A DNA stretch of 11,505 nucleotides from NCBI GenBank assembly GCA_002317325.1, contig DCJB01000096.1, positions 374-11,878 on the forward strand, written 5' to 3'. The translations under genes were made by a program, and so were the position numbers. The notes under the pieces are model-generated. The model made no database searches. It was not told the DNA's origin and saw nothing but the letters and a program-made list of their open reading frames with translations. This stretch comes from Bacteroidales bacterium UBA1711. GTDB lineage: Bacteria; Bacteroidota; Bacteroidia; Bacteroidales; P3. Shown piece after piece: positions 6,117-11,505 of this stretch; position 1 is the stretch's first letter; every line of letters begins with the position of its first letter.

Positions 6117-7109
6117 ATGAAAGAGACACAGAAAAGTTTATGGGTGGGCATTGCCGTTGTGGTGGCCATAGTGGCCGTGGTGGCAGCCCTTGGGGCGCTG
6201 GCCCTGCGCCCGGAGCCCGAGGTGCTGATGGGCGAAGTGGCGGCTTCGGAATACCGTGTGGCCAACAAAGTCCCCGGACGGGTGGAGTGCCTGTATGTGC
6301 AGGAGGGGCAGCAGGTGAGGGCCGGCGACACGCTGGCATTCATCAGCAGTCCCGAAGTGGACGCCAAACTCACCCAGGCACAGGCTGCCCACTCGGCCGC
6401 CAGCGCACAGAGCAGCAAGGCCCGCCGCGGCGCCCGCGAAGAGCAGGTGGCCGCCGCCTACGAAATGTGGCAGAAGGCGCAGGTGGGGGTGGATATTGCC
6501 AAGAAGTCATACGACCGAGTGCAGGCCCTCTTTGACAAGAAAGTGGTGGCGGCGCAGAAACGCGACGAGGCCGAGGCGCAGTACCGTGCCGCCATGGCCA
6601 CCGCCAACGCTGCCAAGATGCAGTACGACATGGCCAAGGAGGGGGCGCAGACCGAGGACAAGGAGGCCGCCGAGGCATTGGTGGCCCAGGCCTCGGGCGC
6701 CATCCGCGAGGTGTCGTCCTACGTCAACGACCGCTTTTTGGTGGCTCCCGCCAACGGCGAGGTGGTGGAAGTCTTCTCGAAGCACGGCGAACTGGTGGGG
6801 ACGGGCGCCCCGGTGCTCTCCATCCTCGACATGGGCGATGTGTGGTTCTCCTTCAGTGTGCGCGAAGACCTGCTGAAGGGGCTCAAAGTGGGCACTGAGG
6901 TGCAGGTGCAGGTGCCGGCGTTGGGCGAGAAGAGCTATCCCGCCAAAGTCACCTATATGCGGGCCATGGCCTCCTACGCCACCTGGCGTTCCACCAAGAC
7001 CAACGGCGGCTACGACGTGAAGAGTTTCGACCTGAAGGCGGTGCCGCTCAAGCCCATCGAGGGGCTGCGTCCCGGCATGACCGCCATCATAGCCGACGTG
7101 GAGAAGTGA
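6117..7109 (+). CDS. HlyD-family periplasmic adaptor (membrane fusion protein)
   Basis: The 330-residue protein has the layout of an inner-membrane-anchored adaptor that links ABC permeases to a TolC channel. It has a single transmembrane anchor at about 8-30. A first lipoyl half follows at about 48-78 (VPGRVECLYVQEGQQVRAGD), then an Ala/Gln-rich coiled coil at about 80-200, a second lipoyl half at about 206-237 (APANGEVVEVFSKHGELV) and a beta-barrel domain at 240-328. The segment SYATWRSTKTNGGYDVKSFD (286-305) matches the pattern seen in the YbhG/YhiI subgroup, whose partners are ABC-2 permeases. The 112-bp gap to the tolC-family gene and 33 bp to the permease gene fit one operon. No Shine-Dalgarno is seen before the ATG; an A-rich stretch precedes it. 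Confidence 0.92.
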   Translation: MKETQKSLWVGIAVVVAIVAVVAALGALALRPEPEVLMGEVAASEYRVANKVPGRVECLYVQEGQQVRAGDTLAFISSPEVDAKLTQAQAAHSAASAQSSKARRGAREEQVAAAYEMWQKAQVGVDIAKKSYDRVQALFDKKVVAAQKRDEAEAQYRAAMATANAAKMQYDMAKEGAQTEDKEAAEALVAQASGAIREVSSYVNDRFLVAPANGEVVEVFSKHGELVGTGAPVLSILDMGDVWFSFSVREDLLKGLKVGTEVQVQVPALGEKSYPAKVTYMRAMASYATWRSTKTNGGYDVKSFDLKAVPLKPIEGLRPGMTAIIADVEK

Positions 7110-7142
7110 CCCCCGCCTGCGGGAAAAGCGAAAGGACTTGAC

Positions 7143-8366
7143 ATGAACCCACTTTTCATCTCAATAAAGCGCGAGCTGAGACACGCGGCTATGCGCCCCC
7201 GCTATTTGCTGCTGGTAACAATAGGCATTGCCTTCAGCTACCTGTTCTTCCTCACACTGATGGCCGAGGGGCAGCCCGAGAAGCTGCCCATCGCCATCGT
7301 TGACCACGACGGCAGCTACCTCTCGCGGCGACTGTGCCACGAGATAGAGGCGACACAAGGTGTCGAGGTGGCGGCTGTTTACAACAACCAGCAGCAAGCC
7401 CGGCGGGCTATGCAGCGGCAGGAGGTCTTCGCATTCCTCGAAATCCCGGAAGGGGCCTATCGCGAAGTGGTGTCGTTTCGGCGGCCCCACCTCTCGCTCT
7501 ACGCCAACAACGCATTCCTCCTCGGCGGATCGTTCAGCTACAAGACGCTCGCCACCATCAGCAAATTGGCTTCGGGAGCCGTGCAGCGCGAGGTGCTGCG
7601 CAAGAAGGGCTTGGACGAGCAGCAGATAGCCGGCATGATTCAGCCCATAGAACTTGACGCGCACTTCTTGAGCAATGCCACGGCTAACTATCAGCCATAC
7701 GTGCTGACCACCATCCTGCCCGGCATACTCGGGCTGATGGTGTTGCTGTACTCCATCTTCGTATGCTGGACCGAGTATGAGACAGGCACCGCCGACCAGT
7801 GGGTGGCGGCGGCCGGGGGCAGCTGGATGGCGGCCGTGTGGGGCAAACTGCTGCCCTACACCGTCTGGTTCTCGCTGCTCAACATCGGGGGCTGCCTCAT
7901 CCTTTTCGGCCCCTGCCGCTACACGCTCCTCGGCGACTTTTGGATTCTTGTAGTCACCACGGTGCTGTTTGTGCTGGCGCTGCAGAGCATGGCGGTGCTG
8001 CTGGTGGGGCTGATTCCTCAAATGCACCTTTCGATGTGCGTTGGAGCCATCTACGGGACGCTGGCATTCACAATGTCGGGCTTCTCGTTTCCAGTCACCA
8101 GTATGCCAGCTCCGCTACAGTCGTTCTCGCTGATATTTCCCTTGCGGCACTACTATCTCACCTACGTCGATGTGGCCATGTATGGCAGCGGAATGGAACG
8201 CTGCTGGCCCCACATCGCTATGCTCCTGCTGTTCCTTTTGGCCGGCTTTGTCGGGCTGATGCTGGTGTCTAAGCACCACAGCAGCGGCCTCATGGCGGCC
8301 AGTTTTCTCGAACCTGACCGTTGCGGCGGCCAGCCCAATCTTCCAACACCGCCGGCTGCGGTTTGA
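7143..8366 (+). CDS. ABC-2 type transporter permease (first copy)
   Basis: The 407-residue product has the ABC2_membrane_3 (YhhJ/YbhR/YbhS-like) topology. TM1 is at 20-40, followed by a periplasmic domain of about 145 residues that begins with LPIAIVDHDGSYLSRRL (48-64). Helices at about 187-210, 230-256, 264-292, 296-318 and 355-376 come after it. The late segment SGFSFPVTSMPAPLQSFSL (312-330), leading into FPLRHYYLTY (332-341), is characteristic of the family. It would form the inner-membrane pore with the paralogous permease encoded next. AAAGGA lies 9 nt before the ATG, a modest ribosome binding site. The last 25 residues are a Pro/Ala-rich cytoplasmic tail. Substrate is unknown; relatives export drugs or other small hydrophobic molecules. 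It carries no ATP-binding domain. Confidence 0.92.
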   Translation: MNPLFISIKRELRHAAMRPRYLLLVTIGIAFSYLFFLTLMAEGQPEKLPIAIVDHDGSYLSRRLCHEIEATQGVEVAAVYNNQQQARRAMQRQEVFAFLEIPEGAYREVVSFRRPHLSLYANNAFLLGGSFSYKTLATISKLASGAVQREVLRKKGLDEQQIAGMIQPIELDAHFLSNATANYQPYVLTTILPGILGLMVLLYSIFVCWTEYETGTADQWVAAAGGSWMAAVWGKLLPYTVWFSLLNIGGCLILFGPCRYTLLGDFWILVVTTVLFVLALQSMAVLLVGLIPQMHLSMCVGAIYGTLAFTMSGFSFPVTSMPAPLQSFSLIFPLRHYYLTYVDVAMYGSGMERCWPHIAMLLLFLLAGFVGLMLVSKHHSSGLMAASFLEPDRCGGQPNLPTPPAAV

Positions 8367-8382
8367 CGACAGCCAACACCAA

Positions 8383-9588
8383 ATGAAACAGACAACCCTT
8401 TTCTGTGACATCAAGGATATGTTCCTTCAGGAGCTTCGCCGTATCTTTCACGATGGCGGCGTGGTGCTGCTCTTCTGCGTGGCTTCGCTCCTATACCCGC
8501 TGATATTTGGCGTGGTCTATCGCAACGAGGTGGTGCAGAACCTGCCCATTGCCGTGGTAGATGACTCGCGCAGCACCGAGAGCCGCCGTTTCGCCCACAA
8601 ACTCGACGCCACGCCCGAAATGAATGTGGATTACCGCTGCTGCACCATGGCGGAGGCCGAGCGGCTGGTGCGCCAGCGGAAGGCTTACGGCATTGTCTAT
8701 TTTCCGTCGGACTATGGCAGCCGCCTTGCCGACGGCCGCACCGCCCGCGCCTGCCTCTTCTGCGATATGAGCAGTTTCCTCTATTACCGCAGCCTCTTTT
8801 CCGGCACCACGGCGGTGCTGGTTGACGAGCTGAAACAGGTGGAGTCGGACCGCTACGCCCGGGCGGGCATAGTGGGGGAGGAGGTCGAGCAGCTCACCTC
8901 GCCAGTCCCCTACAACGATGTGAAGCTCTACCTCCCCGGCGGGGGCTTTGCCAGTTTTCTGGTGCCGGCACTGCTGGTGCTGGTCATCCACCAGACGCTT
9001 TTCCTCGGGGTGGGCATTCTCTCGGGTTCGGCAAGGGAGCGTGGCGAGACGCTGCGCGACGTGCCGGTGCGGCTGCGCAGCCGCTGGGGCATCCACCGCG
9101 TCACAGTCGGTAGAGCCGCTGCCTATTTTGTGGTCTATCTGCCCATAACGGCGGTGCTGCTGATAGGCTTGCCGCACCTCTTCGGGCTTCCTCATCTGGC
9201 CCGTTTAGGCGACTTGGCGCTGTTTGTCGTCCCCTTTCTTGCCGCCTCTATCTTCTTCAGCATGACGGTGGGCAACTTTGTTCGGGGACGCGACACGGGC
9301 ATACTCGTCTGCATCTTTTTCAGCGTGATTCTCCTCTTCCTCTCCGGCGCCGTGTGGCCGCAGTGCAGTATGCCTGCGCTGTGGCGGTGGTTCTCCTACC
9401 TCTTCCCCTCCACCCACGGCATACAGGGCTTCATTCGAATCAACTCGATGGGGGCCGGGCTTTCGTCCGTGGCTTTTGAGGTGAAAATGCTTTGGGCGCT
9501 GGCGGGGTTCTACTTCCTTACCGCTTGCGGGTCGCTGCGGTTAATCAGATTCTTGCGCGGGGGCCGCCGGTTCAAAGAACTGGTGTAA
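8383..9588 (+). CDS. ABC-2 type transporter permease (second, paralogous copy)
   Basis: The 401-residue protein has the same topology as the preceding permease. TM1 is at about 24-46, then a periplasmic domain beginning LPIAVVDDSRSTESRRF (54-70), the direct counterpart of the LPIAIVDHDGS segment in the first copy. Helices at about 187-214, 243-268, 274-299, 303-326 and 366-389 follow. The SGAVWPQCSMPALWRW...FPSTHGIQGF region (321-350) is the family's C-terminal signature. The two genes are 16 bp apart and probably encode a heterodimeric pore. The permease ends in a basic tail (LRGGRRFKELV). No nucleotide-binding domain is fused to it, and none is encoded next to it. This is the last gene of the export operon; a GC-rich inverted repeat and a new promoter follow. 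Confidence 0.92.
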   Translation: MKQTTLFCDIKDMFLQELRRIFHDGGVVLLFCVASLLYPLIFGVVYRNEVVQNLPIAVVDDSRSTESRRFAHKLDATPEMNVDYRCCTMAEAERLVRQRKAYGIVYFPSDYGSRLADGRTARACLFCDMSSFLYYRSLFSGTTAVLVDELKQVESDRYARAGIVGEEVEQLTSPVPYNDVKLYLPGGGFASFLVPALLVLVIHQTLFLGVGILSGSARERGETLRDVPVRLRSRWGIHRVTVGRAAAYFVVYLPITAVLLIGLPHLFGLPHLARLGDLALFVVPFLAASIFFSMTVGNFVRGRDTGILVCIFFSVILLFLSGAVWPQCSMPALWRWFSYLFPSTHGIQGFIRINSMGAGLSSVAFEVKMLWALAGFYFLTACGSLRLIRFLRGGRRFKELV

Positions 9589-9589
9589 A

Positions 9590-9611
9590 CCGCCGCCGGC
9601 GTGCGCGGCGG
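9590..9611 (+). terminator. GC-rich inverted repeat after the export operon, possible terminator
   Basis: CCGCCGC (9590-9596) pairs with GCGGCGG (9605-9611) around an 8-nt loop, immediately after the permease stop codon. There is no T tract; an A run (9634-9640) lies further on. It may slow or partly terminate transcription, or stabilise the operon's 3' end. A separate promoter for the next gene follows within 40 bp. Confidence 0.4.
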
Positions 9612-9643
9612 AAGCCGGTTGTCGGTATGTGACGAAAAAAGTG

Positions 9644-9651
9644 TATCTTTG
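9644..9651 (+). promoter_or_regulatory. Promoter -7 element TATCTTTG of the two-component system
   Basis: TATCTTTG is an exact TAnnTTTG match. A TTG at 9619-9621 lies 22 nt upstream, close to the expected -33 spacing. Transcription would begin near 9657, leaving a leader of only about 9 nt before the ATG at 9666 or 18 nt before an in-frame ATG at 9675. Confidence 0.78.
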
Positions 9652-9665
9652 CAGCCTCAATCGTT

Positions 9666-10811
9666 ATGCCTCCCATGTTCCCAATACAGCGTCCAACGCC
9701 CAAGACCATAGTCGAATGCCCATTCAAGGCCGTCAACGCCTTGTGGATTGCGCTGTTCATCGGAGTGGTGCTGACGGGGGTGATGCAGCTTGATGACCTG
9801 CGTCTCGGAGGCACAGTTCCCTTCAGTCTGCAGCAGCTGCTCTTCACCTGGGTACACAACACCCTGCAGGCCTATTTGCTGCTGCTGTTCTGCTTTGCGG
9901 TGTTCGACGGCGGCGGACGGCGGCAGTCGGGCGGCAATGAGCCGGGCGTTCTCGCTCACGTGCTCGCCATCCTCGGCACGGTGGTCATTGCCTTCCTCTT
10001 CTCGGTTTTTTCGCACTGGGTGCGGATGCGGCTGTTCAACGGCCTCGGTATCTCGCCCGTCATCGACTTCACCATAGTCAAAGACTCGGTGGTGGTGGTG
10101 TCGGCAATTGCCATAACTCTGCTGCTGAATAATATATCCCAAAAGCACAAGGATGTGGTGCGGCGAGAACAGGTGCAGCGTGAGGCGGCCATGGCACGTT
10201 ATGAGTCGCTGGTGTCGCAGGTGAACCCCCATTTCCTATTCAATTCGCTCAACACCCTCGGCGGACTCATAGGCGCCGACGACGACTCGGCACGCCGCTA
10301 TCTTCAGCTACTCGCCTCGTCCTACCGCTATCTGATGCAGGCCTCTCAGGAAGTCACGCTCGGCGAGGAGATGGTTTTTGTTGATTCCTATCTCTCCATG
10401 ATGCAGGTGCGCTATGGGCGAAACCTGCGTATCGAACGCCGCATAGAGGAGGACTTCCTCTCTCTCTATCTGCCCCCCATCAGCGTTCAGATGCTGGTGG
10501 AAAACGCCATAAAGCACAACGTGGTCAGCGACCGCCACCCGCTGGTGGTGACATTGGAATCGACACCCGACCGATCGGTGCGGGTTTCCAACCTCCGGCA
10601 GCCAAAATACGACGAGCCTTCGGACGACCCCACTCATGTGGGACTGGACAATCTCGACCAGCGGTGCTTCATCTTCTGCGGCCGTCATGTGGTGGTGGAA
10701 CAGACGGAGCGGCTATTCGCCGTAGAGGTGCCGCTCGCGGTACACCCTTCGCCCGCCTCCGCCCCGCAAGTCAAACCCGATATTACCGCCTCATGTACCG
10801 CACAGCCCTAA
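9666..10811 (+). CDS. LytS/YehU-type sensor histidine kinase (His_kinase family)
   Basis: The 381-residue protein has four predicted N-terminal transmembrane segments (about 24-42, 55-80, 96-117, 138-158) with no obvious periplasmic sensor domain. A short helical linker leads into a His_kinase domain. The phosphoacceptor motif QVNPHFLFNSLN spans 185-196 with His189, and the N box LVENAIKHN lies at 277-285. The glycine-rich part is HVGLDNLDQRC (324-334), where the family usually has GIGLxNxxxR, so the first glycine is replaced by histidine. The C-terminal 25 residues are a Pro/Ser-rich tail. It would phosphorylate the LytTR regulator whose gene overlaps its end by 19 nt, indicating translational coupling. 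The ATG at 9666 gives a very short leader; 9675 is an alternative start. The signal sensed is unknown; the upstream exporter is a plausible target by position only. Confidence 0.92.
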   Translation: MPPMFPIQRPTPKTIVECPFKAVNALWIALFIGVVLTGVMQLDDLRLGGTVPFSLQQLLFTWVHNTLQAYLLLLFCFAVFDGGGRRQSGGNEPGVLAHVLAILGTVVIAFLFSVFSHWVRMRLFNGLGISPVIDFTIVKDSVVVVSAIAITLLLNNISQKHKDVVRREQVQREAAMARYESLVSQVNPHFLFNSLNTLGGLIGADDDSARRYLQLLASSYRYLMQASQEVTLGEEMVFVDSYLSMMQVRYGRNLRIERRIEEDFLSLYLPPISVQMLVENAIKHNVVSDRHPLVVTLESTPDRSVRVSNLRQPKYDEPSDDPTHVGLDNLDQRCFIFCGRHVVVEQTERLFAVEVPLAVHPSPASAPQVKPDITASCTAQP

Positions 10812-11505
10812 TCGTAGAAGACGAGTCGGTGGCCGCCCAGAATCTCAGACTCCTCCTGTCGCAGGTGCAGCCGGGACTCTCGTTGCTGCCCACCCTGCAG
10901 AGCATAGAGGAGACTGTCGAGTTCTTTCAGAGCGGGGCGGCTATGCCCGACGTGGTGTTTATGGACATACACCTCGCCGACGGTCAGGCGTTCCATATCT
11001 TCGACCAGGTGAGCATTCGCTGCCCCGTGGTCTTCACCACCGCCTACGACCAGTACGCCCTGCAGGCCTTCCGTGCCAACGGAATAGACTATCTCCTCAA
11101 GCCCATCAGCAAGGAGGACCTCCTCCACGCCTTTGAGAAGCTGAACCTACTTGCCGCCGGCAGCGCCACCCCCGACCCCGCCGCCGCGGCTCGGCTGTTG
11201 GAGATGCTCGCCCGCACCGCCCACACCTATCAGTCCTGCTTCCTTATTCCCGACCGCGACAGGCTCATACCCGTGGCCGCCGACAGCATAGCCTGTATCT
11301 TCCTCGTGAGTAAGAACTCGGTTCTGCTGACCCTCGACGGCCGCCGCCACCCGCTCGACAAGCCCTTGGACCTGCTGGAAGAGCGTCTCAACCCCGACAA
11401 CTTCTTCCGGGCCAACAGGCAGTACATCGTCTCCCGGCAGGCGGTGAAGGAAATATCGATATGGATGCTCGGCAAACTCTCGCTCAAGTTGTGCGTTGAT
11501 ACCCC
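10793..11505 (+). CDS. LytTR-family response regulator (3' end outside window)
   Basis: The frame opens at the ATG at 10793 and runs without a stop to the window edge, giving 237 complete codons. Residues 1-115 form a receiver domain with the acidic pair Glu9-Asp10, phosphoacceptor Asp58 in VVFMDIHLADG, Thr82-Thr83 and Lys103 in YLLKPIS. After an Ala/Pro-rich linker (about 118-135), residues 140 onward match a LytTR DNA-binding domain, including NFFRANRQYIVSRQAV, the family's hallmark segment. LytTR regulators are usually about 240-260 residues, so only the last few residues are missing. It overlaps the sensor kinase gene by 19 nt in another frame, so the two are co-transcribed. Its binding sites would be imperfect direct repeats, and I cannot assign them in the neighbouring promoters. 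Confidence 0.93.
   Translation, partial: MYRTALIVEDESVAAQNLRLLLSQVQPGLSLLPTLQSIEETVEFFQSGAAMPDVVFMDIHLADGQAFHIFDQVSIRCPVVFTTAYDQYALQAFRANGIDYLLKPISKEDLLHAFEKLNLLAAGSATPDPAAAARLLEMLARTAHTYQSCFLIPDRDRLIPVAADSIACIFLVSKNSVLLTLDGRRHPLDKPLDLLEERLNPDNFFRANRQYIVSRQAVKEISIWMLGKLSLKLCVDT

Noticed and set aside
7111..7124. Short CCCG/CGGG palindrome between the adaptor and first permease genes
   Set aside because: The stem is only 4-5 bp with a tiny loop and no T run, as expected by chance in GC-rich DNA.
7161..8027. Minus-strand open frame of 288 codons opposite the first permease
   Set aside because: The His/Gln/Glu-rich translation has no domain, and the plus strand encodes a convincing permease with family motifs.

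Overview
The window looks like a chromosomal segment of a GC-rich member of the Bacteroidales (Prevotellaceae- or Muribaculaceae-like). This rests on three things. The clearest promoters carry the Bacteroidota -7 element TAnnTTTG (TATATTTG, TACTTTTG and TATCTTTG). Most genes lack a strong Shine-Dalgarno sequence. The gene families (LytS/LytTR pair, TolC-HlyD-ABC-2 exporter, AAA_14/DUF4143 ATPase) are typical of that phylum. No rRNA, tRNA, CRISPR array, insertion sequence or attachment site was seen.

Layout. Positions 1-255 hold the 3' end of a plus-strand gene whose product looks like the last strands of an outer-membrane beta-barrel. It is closed by a strong rho-independent terminator (about 270-320). 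A minus-strand block follows, read from right to left: an AAA_14/DUF4143 ATPase (4121-2844), a Wzz-type chain-length protein (2707-1826) and an O-antigen ligase/polymerase-family membrane protein (1797-337). The last two are 28 bp apart and probably form a small polysaccharide polymerisation unit. No glycosyltransferases are visible.

Positions 4122-4495 form a 374-bp divergent intergenic region. It contains a promoter for the ATPase gene overlapped by a tandem 23-bp repeat, a 15-bp hairpin, a strikingly G-biased stretch with a canonical four-tract G-quadruplex motif, and the promoter of the next operon.

The plus-strand block (4496-9588) is a four-gene export operon: a TolC-family outer-membrane channel, an HlyD-family periplasmic adaptor, and two paralogous ABC-2 permeases of the YhhJ/YbhR type. 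Together they would span both membranes as a type I-like efflux or secretion machine. No ATP-binding subunit is encoded in the window, so it must come from elsewhere.

After a GC-rich inverted repeat, a separate promoter (TATCTTTG, 9644) drives a LytS-type sensor kinase (9666-10811). A LytTR response regulator overlaps it by 19 nt (10793 to the window edge, incomplete). The two-component system may control the neighbouring exporter, but that is inference from position only.

Nothing here is clearly a new biological system. The points most worth a second look are the G-quadruplex motif sitting in the tolC promoter, the tandem repeat over the ATPase promoter, the overlapping 11-codon ORF with a perfect Shine-Dalgarno inside the tolC start region, and the ATPase-less exporter.
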